Shown here: positions 34,901 through 47,520 of the stretch, piece after piece | Position numbering within the stretch: the first letter of the stretch is position 1 | Layout: every line of letters begins with the position of its first letter | DNA from: Pipra filicauda | Taxonomy: Eukaryota > Chordata > Aves > Passeriformes > Pipridae | Length of the DNA stretch: 64,000 nt | Assembly: GCF_003945595.2 (NCBI RefSeq) | Contig: NW_024105003.1 | Location: 1-64,000 of the forward strand | Reading direction: 5' to 3' | Translations under genes and position numbers: made by a program | The notes under the pieces: generated by a model | What the model was told of the DNA's origin: nothing | The model's database searches: none | The model's input: the letters and a program-made list of their open reading frames with translations, nothing else

Positions 34901-36786
34901 ACTCAAAGCTGCCATAATTAATGCCTTTGGAAAACCTCGCTGGCCTGTTCCTAGTGCAGCCTAGCAGACTGTAATAGCATCTGTTTGCCTCTGAAATGTG
35001 TAGGGAAACAGCAAGAAAATAAGAACAGATTTAGTTTAATTTTTTTAATTGTACAACTAGAAATAAAAACACGCCAACAGGGGAAAAAAAAAAACAAACC
35101 CAAACCCACCAGGATTTTTGCAGTCTGGGAAGAAGCAGCCTGTTTTAATAATGATAGGCAATATGATCAGATATGAAGCAATTTGTCAGTGCAGATTTTT
35201 TGCCATGAATAATCCAAGCTGTCCCTTGAAGACAGCCTGGAACTCAATTACAACTGGGTTTACAGCTCAGCAAATTAAATTACCCCAAACTTCAGAAGGG
35301 CTCGGAAGAATGAAATCTAAAGTAAATTTTTTGCTACAAAACCACCATCCACAATCAGTTATATTATGCTTAGGCAAGATCCCTGACCTCTTAATTGGCT
35401 TAGGACACTCTTCCTATCTAAAGATGCTGATATTAAAAGATAACCAAGACACTGTCTGTATCCAAATGCTTTTTCCAGGCTTTCCAGGGTTGTCTTGCTC
35501 CTAATCATTTGCTATGAACTGCCTGTATTGCCTGCACAGGTGTCAAGGTTTATAATTTAGGTTGCCCTGGTACAACTGTTTGTGGATCAGAGACATCAAC
35601 TCATCACTGAAATGATCAACAGGAAGAGTTGAAACATGGATTTCTTTTTTTAGCTGGATCATTTCAATGATTGTTTTCAACACAGCTCTGCCGAAGGGTT
35701 ATTTTTAACTTGAATAATTTCAGTGCTCCTATTTTCTGGGTGACCTTGCAAACAATTGTTTCCAAAGAAACGAGGCCTTGGGCACGGGAAGGTGTGGCTG
35801 GATTGGGCTGGAATGGGAAGTAGGAGTTCTTAAGGCAGGTTTCCTGCCCAATAATGCCCTTTCTGGAACTGTAATGCCAGGTCTGATGCTGCCAACAGAT
35901 AAGGGATCATAAGAGAAAAGAAGGAAGAGACCACCTTAAGAACCTCAGTCACTTTTTATTTATGCCATTGAGCTTAATCAATTATTATGTAATTGAAATA
36001 CTCCTCAGGGGTCACCTTGGAAATGGATAAAGAGAAAACAGTGTAATTAGGATCTAGGCTGTATCACCCATGTCCAAATGAGAACTGAGGTAATTTTTTG
36101 GCAAGTGGTGTGAGAAGGCTTATTCTGGAGTTCATTTTCCCCTTTTTGCCCTTTGCTAAAGAAAAACCTAACACTCAGTTTAGAGAAATTCCACAGTCCC
36201 ACACTGAGGTTCCAACTGCACTCATGCAAGTAATTCTGCTGAATTCAAGACAACTCTTTGTCCACATATGAGTTAGCTCTGTAAATAAGCCATGCTGGAT
36301 CAAATCCTCCATTTCCTGCAAAAAAAAAAAAAAAGGGATTACTTCTCATGGCTGGCATGGTAATTAACAGGATTTGGGAAATACATTCTTGCAGCTGCTT
36401 TCAAAATTAACTTCAAAGATTCCATTAATCCCTGCCTCAGAAAAAAAAAATAAATTGTGATTACAATGTCTTCAGAGAAATAATGTTTTAATTCAAAATA
36501 TGCTAATAAACTAAATATTAAGCAAGCCCCTGTTTGTGCTAATTACGTTGATTACACTTGGTGTTGGTGTAAATATTCTGTTTAGAGCATAATATGGAAT
36601 CTGAATACAAAATCAGCAGGTTCTCACTGTGCTGATTTATAAATTACAGCCCAGCATCGGCAAAAGTGGGGCACAGGGAAAGTTCTTTTCTGTGCTATTA
36701 GAATATTCACACCCAGCACTGTAAGTAGGTTCCTTATCCCAGACAGAGAGTCTCTCTGCCTGTTTTTGTCAGATGCCTCCTCTTTT
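34901..36786. other. unassigned intron 1 sequence
   Basis: AT-rich with poly-A runs at about 36,320-36,335 and 36,440-36,449. An inverted repeat at 35,603-35,671 is noted under findings. No exon recognised. Confidence 0.4.
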
Positions 36787-37302
36787 ATCCTGGAAGCTGC
36801 CTCCAGCTCTGGGATCCCCAGCCCAGCAAGGACATGGAGCTGCTGGAGAGAGTCCAGAGCAGGCACCAAGAGGATCCAAGGGCTGGAGCAGCTCTGCTGG
36901 GAGGAAAGGCTGGGAGAGCTGGGATTGTTCAGCCTGGGGAAGAGAAGCTTTGGGGTGACCCCATTGTGGCCTTCCAGGACCTGAAGGAGCTCCAAGAAAG
37001 ATGGAGAGAGACTATTTGCAAGGGATGGAGTGACAGGACAAGGGGGAATGGCTTCCTACTGACAGAGAGCAGGGTTAGATTGGATATTGGGAAGAAATTC
37101 TTTGCTGTGAGGGTGGGGAGGCCCTGGCACAGGTTGCCCAGAGAAGCTGTGGCTGCCCCTGGATCCCTGGAAGTGTCCAAGGCCAGGTTGGAGGGGGCTT
37201 GGAGCAACCTGGTCTGGTGGAAGGTGTCCCTGCTCACGGCAGGGGATGGAACTGGGTGATGTTTAAAGTCCTTTACACCCCAAGCCGTGCTATGATTCTA
37301 AG
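36787..37302 (+). mobile_element. CR1 3' region, sense, 516 bp
   Basis: Starts near 'ctgcctccagctctgggatc' in the reverse transcriptase C-terminus, carries 'gacatggagctgctggagag' and 'attgggaagaaattctttgc', and ends 'gctatgattctaag'. A 141-codon frame (36,834-37,259) survives as a remnant of the CR1 pol C-terminus, its start codon being internal to that frame. Confidence 0.93.
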
Positions 37303-39219
37303 GGTGCTGGGTGCTGAAGCCCTGCTGCCTGTGTATACTCAGAAATGCCTGTTCTGAGAACACACCTGAAGCCAAAAGCTCTGTCTGGGCAAAAGTAAGC
37401 AAATCACACCTCTTAAACTGAGGCAAATTTCCAAAGTCTGTGAGCAGCTCTGAGATTAAATTGTTCTGTGTGCCTTTTGCATAGATGTGTAAATAAAAAT
37501 GTGTGTTTTACATGGGCAATGACCACACTGCCAGCAAAATCATGTGTAATTGTCACAGACCTATTAATTTCTGACAAATGTTACTGTGGTTTCTAAGATG
37601 ACCGTGTGCATGACCATGTGACTAAAGAAGTCCCAGAAAACCCCTGTCACTGTGCCAGCTTTTAGCCAGTGCAGTTTGAATCCCATCAGTTCATCTCAGC
37701 CCACCTGTGTAGTTTTAATTTATTAAAATAGCTATAGGAGAGCCTTAATAAAATTAGGGACAATCAAGAGCCAGTCAAGTAGAACACTGCTTGACCCATG
37801 AGGATAATTACAGGAATTGTCAGAGTGCCAGGGATCATTTAGCTTTGACAGCCAGGATGGGAAGATGGATTCTGGTGTTCTTGCTCCAGCAATATCGTGC
37901 TGCCCTGGCAACACGAGACAGACAGAAAACTGGCTGTGGAAAACTCCCTCGGTGTAAGGGAGGATGCAGGGAGAAGGTGAGAGGAAGCACTGAAGTAGAA
38001 GTTTTCTCCTTTCTCTGAGGTGCCCAGAAAATGTGCTCTGTGGTTCCTTACACTGATGCGTGAGACAGAAGTAACAGGCACATTTCAGATTTACCCATCA
38101 CTCAGATGAAATCTTGGCTGGATGTTCTGTACCTGGTGCAATTACCTTAAATGTGGGCTTTGAAGGACGCTCTCATCTCATAAACATTCAGTACCACATC
38201 CATAAAAACGTGGCAGAAGAGTGGAGGAACTTGGAGGCACAAGAGCAGCGAGGAAGGTTTATTTCTATGGCTGCTTCTGCAGTTTTCATTGCTATATCTG
38301 ACCTTCTCTCTGGGATTCTTCACTTCTGTCTGCAGATGTTCTTTAGGTGCCTGGCTGTGACTGATGTGCATGAACCTGTACGTCACAGAGTTGGTTTGGG
38401 ATTTGCCATCTGTCTGCAGACCAGTTTTGAGAAGACGTAATTAGGAGAGAATGAGTGAAATGGCAGAATTTGTGCCTGCCTCTCCAGCAGTGCACTTTAT
38501 CTCTACCAGCTGTTCATTTTCATGCTTTCTGATCTATAATTCCAAAAAAAAAAAAAAATACAGTGGTGCTAAAATTCCAGTCCCTTTATTTAGAGGCCGT
38601 GAATCCTTTGCAGCTTCAGCAAATGGAAAATCCTTCTGTCACAGCAACATCGTTTTTCCTGCTCTTAACATTTTCTTAAACTTTGTAATATATTTTGCCT
38701 TTTTTTTTTTTTATAACCAAATTATTTGCTGTGTAGTGGTTAAGAGTAATGGTTTTCACACTTTAAGGTGTGAAATGCTGAGTGCTGTAGTTTCAAGGCA
38801 TGGCATTAGAAAGAGGTTGTTAAATACAGTGAAAACAGAAATCTTCAATAAAGAAGAGTTTAACTTAAATAATAATTTTGAAATCCTGAATTCTGCTGAG
38901 TGTACCCACTCATCCCAGGTTATAGCTGCTTGGCTCTTCCTCTGCTTAAATTTTAGATCTTCATTTAGTTTCTGATGTGCAGCTTGTGTTCTTTGCTGGA
39001 GCACGAAAGAAAAGCAATTGCAAAATTCCCCCTCAGGATGTCACCTCATCACATAATTATTTTCCAGGAGCATGTATGGACAGTGTGTTGATCTACCAGC
39101 AAAGCTGGTGTTTCCCTCAGTGCCCACCACGTGTTTTTTAAGTGAATATGTTGTCTCTTTGGGTTTCTTCAGTAGCAAATTTATACTGTGGTGTCAAAAA
39201 CCATGGACAATAAAGTTGG
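37303..39219. other. unassigned intron 1 sequence
   Basis: AT-rich unique sequence with a poly-A run at 38,545 and a T run at 38,700. A 174-codon frame (38,451-38,975) is AT-biased and has no domain. No exon recognised. Confidence 0.4.
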
Positions 39220-39626
39220 TGAAGGGTCTAGGGAGTAAGTCATGTGAGGAGGGGCTGAGGGAGCTGGGGGGGCTCAGCCTGGAGAAAAGGAGGCTCAGGG
39301 GGGACCTTCTGGCTCTGCAACCCCCTGACAGGAGGGGGGAGCCGGGGGGGGTCGGGCTCTGCTCCCAAGGGACAGGAGGAGAGGGAATGGCCTCCAGCTG
39401 TGCCAGGGGAGGCTCAGGTTGGACACCAGGAGGAATTTGTTGCTGGAAAGGGTGGTCAGGCCTTGGCAGGGGCTGCCCAGGGAGGTTTGGAGTGCCCATC
39501 CCTGGAGGTGTCCCAGGAAGGCCTGGCCGTGGCACTCAGTGCTCTGGGCTGGGGGACAAGGTGGGGATGGGGCACAGGGTGGATCCATGGGCTGGGAGAT
39601 CTTTTCCAACACTTATGATTCTGTGA
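39220..39626 (+). mobile_element. CR1 3' region, sense, G-rich young-looking subfamily
   Basis: Contains 'gctgagggagctggggggg', 'caggaggaatttgttgctgg' and ends 'cttatgattctgtg'. Its last ~260 bp are nearly identical to the copy at 53,417-53,703 in intron 2 (only a few differences in the core 155 bp), in the same orientation. Confidence 0.93.
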
Positions 39627-40060
39627 AAACTCTGGATTCTTAGGACCAGGAGAGCTGAACATCATATGCCTCCACATAAGGTACATTGAAAAAGAGACTG
39701 TGAAGTGTGTAGTCCCAAATTTATGTGTTTTTAAACCAGATTCCTCTAATTCCTTCTTTAGTTGTAAGAAGTGTTCCACGCTGGTGGAATGTCCTCAGAG
39801 TTTCACCTTGGGGAAGCTAATAAATGCACCATGACCCTTCAGGCTGTAATGGTTAGATAATAGATGTGCTTTGGGATCTGCCTCTGCCTGTAGTTTAATG
39901 AACCTCAGCTGGGGCTTCCTTCAGTGCCCGAAAACTCTCAGTACCTTCAAAGATCAACCAACACAAGTCAAGATCAGTCGTAAAATCAGTTTGTAAGAAT
40001 TTTCGCTTCTTACTTTGTTTCTGGGTAGTCAACCCTAACTGAATTCAAGGAATTGTGCAG
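39627..40060. other. unassigned intron 1 sequence
   Basis: No exon or repeat recognised. Confidence 0.4.
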
Positions 40061-40181
40061 GAAGTTGGATGGGGCTTGGAGCAACCTGGTCTAGTGGAAG
40101 GTGTCCCTGCCCATGGCAGGGGGGTCGGAACAAGATGATTTTAAGGTCCCTTCCAGCCCAAACCATTCTGTGATTCTAAGC
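40061..40181 (+). mobile_element. CR1 3' end, sense, short
   Basis: Reads 'gaagttggatggggcttgga' to 'ccattctgtgattctaag', about 120 bp. Confidence 0.9.
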
Positions 40182-41695
40182 ATTTAGTCCTGAAAAACAG
40201 CAGGTAGAAATTCTTGTTTATCCTGATCATTCTGCCGTGATTAGGAAGCTTTCCTTAGCTGGAAAACATGGAAAGTCCCTCAGCAGATATTTACAGTGAC
40301 ATTTTTATTTGCAGAAAGGTCATAAACTTCATAAATCTTTAAATGTGTTTTTCAGTACTTTTTTTCACTTCGAGGCTGAAACAGCTGAATTTGTTAATTA
40401 AAGCAGAAGGCTATGAAAAAAAAAAAGAAGGTGCTTATGAAATATTTTAGTTGGATTTATGTCTCTTACAGAGAAAGCTTTGTATGGAAAAAGGGATGGT
40501 AGCTCAGAGGGAAGATTTCTTGGCACGCAGTGGGCTGAGCCACAGCCATTTTTGTGCTGCACAGAACCAACATGTATTTCCTTCTGTCACACATTGGGGA
40601 TGGACTTGGTAGGAAAACAAAGCTTAAGAAAAGCTTAGGATATGCACAGACTTCACTGCCAGGGAGCACAGGACATCCTCATAACTTCTCATGTGTCCAC
40701 GTCCTGAGTCATGTCTACGCTGGCTCCTTCTGCTGCCCACTTTGCAAAAAATTTCCACTGTTTTTATTCTCTTAATCCCACTCTTGGATGCTTCTTCACT
40801 GCTTTCCTGGGATACAGCTCCCTGTGCCTCGTTGACCCTGCCCTGAGATGAAGCAGCAGGATGATGGTACTGCTGTTATTGCCCGTTTGTCAGAACTTTC
40901 TGGCAGCTTCGTGTCCCCGATCGTGGACTTTGTGTGGCTTCATCGTAAAGCAAACAACCCTTCTGCCCCCCAGAAATTCTGTAATCAACACCTGGCTACG
41001 ATCCCTGATACTGAGGTGATAATTAAAAGCATAAATGAAAAGGTCAGGCTATTTCAAGACAAGAACAGAATGTAAGATTAAAGGCGAAAATTAGGCTCGA
41101 GGGTGCAGGAGGGGCTGGAAGATGAGTGGAGAAGCTGCTGCAGTAATTTAACATTCTTCTTGAAATGTCCTCCTGGCTGCAAATTCACTTTTGACCTCAG
41201 TTTGTATGCCTGGGGGACTAATTTAGTACAGTTTTTCATCCCACATTAACTAGTGCTGTGTAGAGCACTGAGAATTTAACGGGAAAGTGAACCTGTTCCT
41301 TTCTTACTGGGATTTTGAGCATATGGCAGTAGTCTTTTTTGCTTCCTCTGCTGACAAATTGGGACTAACTCTGATTTTTGGAGACATTTTTAATTATGTG
41401 TCTTTGGTGTTCTGTAAAACCACTGAGTTAAAAATTAATATAGCCCCAAGCAGTCATAAACTGTGTTTCCTCCTACGCGACACAGCAACAAAACTGTTTA
41501 TCCTGTTTTACTGGATAATCGTTACGGATTTGCACTCATGTTCACTTCAGCTCTGATGTTTCTTTGATGCCTGGTGGAAAGTTTATTCAATGTTTCTGTC
41601 CTGGTGCTTGCCTTAGAAAATGCTGGGGACTTTTAGAAGCAAGCTCTGAACGAAGGGAGCTGCTCTAAGTTGTAGGGAATGGAAATCCTCTCTTA
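40182..41695. other. unassigned intron 1 sequence
   Basis: No exon or repeat recognised. Confidence 0.4.
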
Positions 41696-42076
41696 GGAGG
41701 AAAGGCTGAGGGAGCTGGGGCTGTTCAGCCTCCAGAGCAGACACTGAGAGGGGACCTCCCCCAGGTCTGGAGGGGCTGCAGGGAGGGGGCAGAGGATGGA
41801 CCAGGCTCTGCTCGGGGGGGCCCAGCAATGGCACAAGAGGAACAGGCAGGAACTGATGCCCAGGAAGTTCCACCTGGACAGGAGGAAGAACTTCTTTGCT
41901 GGGCAGTGACCCAGCACTGAGCAGAGACCAGAGAGGGTGTGGAGTCTCCCTCACTGGGGATATTCCAGAACTGTCTGGACACAATCCTGTGCCATGTGCT
42001 CTGGGATGACCCTGCTGGACAGGGAGGTGGGACCAGATGACCCACTGTGGTCCCTTCCAACCTGACCCATCCTGTG
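41696..42076 (+). mobile_element. CR1 3' region, sense; left arm of an inverted pair around exon 2
   Basis: Reads 'aggaaaggctgagggagctg' through 'ccacctggacaggaggaaga' to 'ccttccaacctgacccatcc' and 'tgtg'. It is the inverted near-identical partner of 47,521-47,902: by eye roughly a dozen differences in about 380 bases. The tail lacks the attctatga motif and belongs to a different CR1 subfamily from the other copies. Confidence 0.93.
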
Positions 42077-44479
42077 AAAGCATCAGACGCCAGAAATTAA
42101 TGTAGTTTTTCTTGTATTTCTGTGGTTTAAATTTGATCTCTTGCATCTGAGGACAATATCATTTATACCAGCTCTTGGAGGGCTTTCATCCATTGCCTCT
42201 TGAAAATACCTGCAGTAACTCCCCCTCATGTTTAGTCCCCTTGTGCTCTGAAGCACATTGAAAAGCTCAGCTTTGTTCTGAGCCTGCAGTAGCATCATGA
42301 AAGGTGATGAAAGAAGAAAGAAGCTCCAGCTGCCAATAATACCAACATCTTGAAAATGTTTTGAAATTGGGTCCACTGAATGTATTGAAATGAAAGGCTA
42401 AAGGCTTTGCAGGAGTGTGATCCCATTGTATGTGGCTTTTCCCTAAGTGTCAGTGCCCTGTTAATGAGAAACTGATTCTCACTTTCAAATCCATTGCAGT
42501 CACTTGGAAGACAGCACAGGGCTTATGGATCAAAATACATGTATAACTAAGGGAAAAGCTCTCAGAAGTTGGTTTGGCAGACTTTCAGGCTTCCTTCTGT
42601 AGAAGTCCAGTGGTCACCAATCAAACAAATGGCTGTAAAATACTTCAGCTGATTTCAGACTTAAAGAAAAAGCACCGTGACCTCATGAATAGAAAAAACC
42701 TTTATTTACCAAACCCAAGTTTTTATTCATTTTCTTTGACAATATTCCCCTCTCCCTGAGGGAAAGTCTGGAGAAGTGCAGTAAATGTGTGAATCCATAT
42801 TCCAGCACTCCATCAATAGCAGACTGAACCTGACAGGTATAGCCAGGGGAGGAAAGAGAAGCTTTCATAAAGCTTAAGTAGCACAGCCTCAAATGCTCAG
42901 GAAATAAGACAACTTGGAAAAGCATTTAAAAATATACAGGGGAGGAAAAAGCAGTATAGTTACCTTTTTATTGAAAGGAAAATCCAGCATTTTTGGGGTT
43001 TTTTTTGGGGTGGTCCTAATAAATGAACACTAAAATCTAGTTTAGAATGTTGATTGGAATTGAAATATTAACCAAACAAAGTCATAAAGGTTAACATCCT
43101 TAGGCAAACTGATTGTTGGGTGGATTTATTGATTCCTGGCCGTTGGTAACTTATGCTTTTGTCAAAGATGTTTATCCCTTCAGAATCCCTTTCTTCGATG
43201 TTATTGGTGAAGTTTTCTTTCCTGCCTTGGCTCTGAGGCTCCAGGGAGGAACAAATAATGTATTTCCATTTTGGGGGGAGGCTGTAGCTGTGGTTGAGGC
43301 TCAGAGGTGTTTTCTCTGGGGTTGCTGTGTCTCTTTGCACATGGTGAGAGATGAGGCAGAGCCAGCAGAGACGAGACAGATGCACTGAAGTCTGTCCTGG
43401 AGAAGGAGATGGGACACCATTGGAAACCACGTGCAGCTCTTGTACTCTCCTGAGGGGGTAGAAGAACTTACTTTCCCCCTTCTGTGTCAGAGCTAAGGAC
43501 ATAGGAAGGCTTTGTGTGTACATCGTGATCAGCTCCATACACAAAAAGGACCTTGAAAATACCACTGCTTTGGAAGATGAATGGCAGAAACCAGAGCAGG
43601 AGAGAAGGTTTTAACCAGATAAATATATATATATACACTTCAGATAAATCTGTCTGCATGAATTTTCATTTGAGAATCGACACTGTCCATATTTTGGTAC
43701 AAAGCATTTGGTTTGCAGTGCTGCTGTAGCTGTTTAACTTCCCTCATGCAGGAGGGTGCTCTGCCTCTGATGGCTGAATGCAGCTGGATTTACTCCCTGA
43801 GTTTATTTAATACTCCTGGATTTTTACATGTACAACCCCAGAGGACGAGTTCTTTGAACAAATATGAATAATTTTGCATAAGAAATGTAAGTTTTGCCAT
43901 ATTTGCCAAAGTACCTTAAGGTGCTAAAGTGCCTGTGAGATATTTTCTAGGGGACACAGAATAATTTTCACAGAGTGACCATTCCTAAGCTGGGAAGTTC
44001 CCTGGCAGTGTAACCACACTAGTCCAGCCCTGCCACTGTAAATATTTGGACTGCAGTGGTGTTGGTGACTTAAATCAGTTGGTTTCATGGAAAGTCAGGA
44101 GGCTATTCCTTGGACAGAGTGAGCTGAAGTGGGAAGTTCCATCTTCTCCTGTGGCCAAAGCAGAAAATGAATCTCTTAAGGAAGGAGATTCTCCTTTGTT
44201 GCTGATGTATTTACAGGAACATTCTTATTTTTTTTATGGCACTGGGCAAATTAACTTCTAGTTGGGCTTTGGCCTTTAGAATTTTCTCCCTGCAAAACCT
44301 CACAGCATCCCTGTAATCCTCCTGAGTCATGGACAGGGAGGCACAGCAGAGAGCTGAGGAGATGAGATGATGGGCTGTGGCTCAAACCCTTGCACTGCTG
44401 GAAGCTTCATTACACTTATCCCATCGTTAAGGTGGGATAATTGTATCCAGGGGCACACAGTGATGCAGCTGTACCTAAA
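42077..44479. other. unassigned 3' part of intron 1
   Basis: Unique AT-rich DNA with a short (TA)n at 43,622-43,636. No exon recognised. Confidence 0.4.
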
Positions 44480-44540
44480 TCAGAGAATATAAATCCTTTG
44501 TTAGGTTGGAAAAGACCTCCAAGTTCATCAAGTCCAACCT
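44480..44540 (-). mobile_element. CR1 3' terminus, antisense, about 60 bp
   Basis: The words 'gttaggttggaaaagacctc' and 'caagttcatcaagtccaacc' are the complement of a CR1 end. It sits 190 bp upstream of the exon 2 acceptor. Confidence 0.8.
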
Positions 44541-47520
44541 TTAAAAATAGTATTAAACATTCCTATTCTGACTGGTCGTGTTTAAAGCAACATTTCGTGA
44601 GAGTGAATGAAAATCCAACATAAATAGAAGAAATCCAGGTGTAACTTCCAGTAATTCCAAGGGGAAAATGCATGTTCAAAGTGTGTTCTAACCACTTGTT
44701 TTGTTGTTTCTTTTTCCCCCCCCGACAGAGACAAGGAACCGGAGCTACAAATGGAAAAGACAAGACATCTGGTGAGAATGGTAAGGGGAGACTTCATTTC
44801 TTGATGGAGAATATCGAGTAAAATTGAGCCAAAATATTTGATAGGTGTCTGGTAGCAAAAGGCTTTGGTTTCATGTCTTTGCCTTTGGCCGTGTTTTAAA
44901 AACTGGAAGGGCTTCAGTGGGTTTGTTTTCTTTCTGTTTGTATGTTCGAATCCTTTACTAAAGCAGAGACCTGATTCTGAGCACGTACTGTGGTAAACCA
45001 GAGGACTCCATAGAAGTCAGAACAGATAAAAATGAGGCTAAAACAAGATTGGGTACGTGGGAAAAGGACACCAAGGTGGGAAAAGGACACAAGGAGACGA
45101 GGTTAAGCATTATGAGCAGCTTCTCTGTGAATGGAGAAGGTGAAGAGAAATAATCTGGTTACAAGGGACTTGCTCATGAACATAATTTCTGTGGTCTGAT
45201 TCATCCCCCCCTGATTTTAGGCCCATAACTAAGATACCAAAGTTAGAAGCCACTTGTGTAGAGTGTTGCTGCAGAGAGGCTGTGCATGGAGTGGCTCACA
45301 TGGAAGGAGCAGATGGCAAACAGGCTCCAAACTTCAGCACTTGTCAGGAGTGAATCTGGACTTGTACTCACCGCTCTAAGGGGGTGACTCATTGGGTTTT
45401 TTCAAACTTTAACAAAGGAGCTGGAAGAAACCAATCTCAGCCCTTTAAGTGGCACAAACAATTCTAATTGGGAAATGTTGATTTTTTTTTCCCCTCCACA
45501 CCATGAAAAATGCAAACCTGAATTTTCAGGGAAAACAGTAATTGGTTTTGTTTGGGGTTTTTTTAGCTGAAATCTCATTTTATTCCTATAGGAGCAGAAG
45601 TGCTTTACATACAAATGACGAAATTATCAAAATCCAGTTATCATTTTTTGAAGGAAAGCAGTTTGATCAGTTTTATTATATACCCAGCTGAAAATGAGGC
45701 AGCATCAGTTGGAAGATATTCACGAACAGGATGAGGATTGAACTATACAAATATTCTCTCTGCTTCTGTTTGCTCATCCCGTTCTAATTAGAAGGATGTG
45801 TTCTGGTGTCCCATCTACTGAAAAGCAGGAAGAATCCTCTGAAAAGCCCATGGTTTTCCAAGTGGGTTATTTGAGCAGTTATTTGGGATATGTATTTTGG
45901 CCTTTAAGTGTTGGTCTAAACAGAATTTTTTGGCCCTTTGAGACAACACATCCTAAAGCATTAAGAGCCTCCTTTATGGATAGTTTTCCTATTGCAGGGA
46001 GGTGACTTTCCCGTAAGGGCTGTTTGCATAATGTTACAGTAAATGAAATCTGTGGATGATGTTCCCAGTATGCTAAAACACAATTTGGAGTGGAAGAAAA
46101 AAAAAAATAAATAAAAAAAATATTTTGGCTTGTTATAGTGTCTTGAATTAGTGGGAACAAATGTACCCTGACAGCAAAGCAATTTGCATTCCCAAGTTAA
46201 CAGGAAAGGAAAGCAAGCAAAATTATGTCAGCCATTGGGGCAGCTTTGGAAGCTTGTTTTTCTCTTTACTGTTTGAGCACATTATGAACTGGGCTCATTT
46301 GCCTTGAGTTTCTTCCCAAATAGAAAATTTCTTCACATATAAAATGGTCCTGTTGTCAGGTTTAGCTTAGATTTACTGATCCTGCAGCCTCTTTAAAAGC
46401 AAATTCTTTTTTCCTCAACGGGGATTTTGAGTGAGCAGGGGCTGTGTCATTAATTCACAAATATATATGATTCTGGTTGTAGCATAATTTTTTGTATAAT
46501 ATGGAGGCAGATGCACAGTTAATCTTGGGCAAATAGATACCAATTATTTTTTGTAATGAAATTATAACAGAAAAGCTGTCACCTACATAAAATACAGGAG
46601 CAGCAGGGGAGATGGAATAGATTCCTCTGATCTCCTCAACCCACATGCTTGCATAAAAATAAAGCAGAATCAGAACTTTGAACCTGAGATTGAATTCTAA
46701 ATCAAAGAAGCAGAAATGTATAACTCTTTGTCCTTATTAGCTCTGTGTAGTTAGAACTCAAGCAGACATGATTTATTGCTCTGAAAATTGGGGTATGCTA
46801 TAAACCTTCATACACAATATAAATCCTTTTTTTTTTTACATGTTTTTTGGCCAGAAGTCTGCAATATGTCCACATATTAGATGTTATTAGCATCTTCTTT
46901 GAGTATTTGTTTCCCTGTCAGAAGGAAATCTTGTTTCCCTCTTGTTGACAAGGGGGGAGGGTGGAGAGGCAAAAAACCCTTTCATCCTATTGAAAAGAAA
47001 GAAAAAGGAAAAAAAAGTCATGCTATGACAATGTTTGCAAAGGCAAATTAGTCTGGTTGCTGTTCTTGCTCTTGTTTACAGATCACGAAAACTGCTGAAA
47101 ACTGGCCCAAACAACAAATAAAAATGCTTGGCTGTTCTCAGAGTTTGATTCACACGGTGAGACACTGCTGTGGGTCAAGCTTTGTTCGTGCATTGCAGCA
47201 GAAAATGAATGTTGGGTCTGCCTCTGGGCTAGGTTGAAACTGAAGAAAATAAAACTAATGACCATGGCAATCAGCATTGTCCCTCTTTGAAGACGTGTCT
47301 GGCCCTGCTGTCACTGTGCAGCATCCAGGGAAATTCAGTCTCTGAAGGTTCCTTTTATAGCAGTGATAGTTTTGATGGACAGGAATGCATGTTCTTGTTT
47401 GACCTTCGTTAGGCAGCACCAAGATATCCTTAATTGTGTTTAGTTCCTCCCGCCACAAGCAGCAGTGGTTGCTCTCAGCAAACCTTCCTTCCAGCAGAAG
47501 GAGCTGCTCTGCTGCATCCC
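44541..47520. other. exon 2 and surrounding unique intron sequence
   Basis: Apart from exon 2 at 44,729-44,780 there is no recognised gene or repeat. A-rich run at about 46,098-46,120. An acceptor-like site at 47,080 is noted under findings. Confidence 0.4.
44729..44780 (+). CDS. PCP4: PCP4 coding exon 2
   Basis: The exon follows a pyrimidine-rich tract and acceptor (tttttcccccccccgacag|AGA) and ends at AATG|gtaagg. It encodes RQGTGATNGKDKTSGEN plus the first base of the next codon, which completes as Asp if exon 3 starts with AT, as in the known protein (GEN-D). It is 52 nt long, phase 0 at entry and phase 1 at exit. This segment is the polar, disordered N-terminal part of PCP4; the acidic stretch and IQ calmodulin-binding motif lie in exon 3, which I did not find before the window ends. 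A second consensus donor (G|gtgaga at 44,772) lies nine bases upstream of the main one and keeps the same phase. The flanking introns are about 21.1 kb and at least 19.2 kb. Skipping this 52-nt exon would shift the frame. Confidence 0.95.

Larger units (their letters stand above)
23613..44728 (+). other. PCP4: PCP4 intron 1 (about 21.1 kb)
   Basis: The intron is bounded by gtgagc at the 5' end and by gacag at the 3' end. It contains an AT/GT microsatellite, a compound TATC repeat, CR1 fragments listed separately, a local CpG-rich patch near 34.3-34.9 kb and long unique stretches. No further exon of PCP4 or of a nested gene was recognised on either strand. Confidence 0.85.

Noticed and set aside
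38451..38975. 174-codon plus-strand frame in intron 1
   Set aside because: It runs through poly-A and poly-T stretches and has no domain; chance frame in AT-rich DNA.
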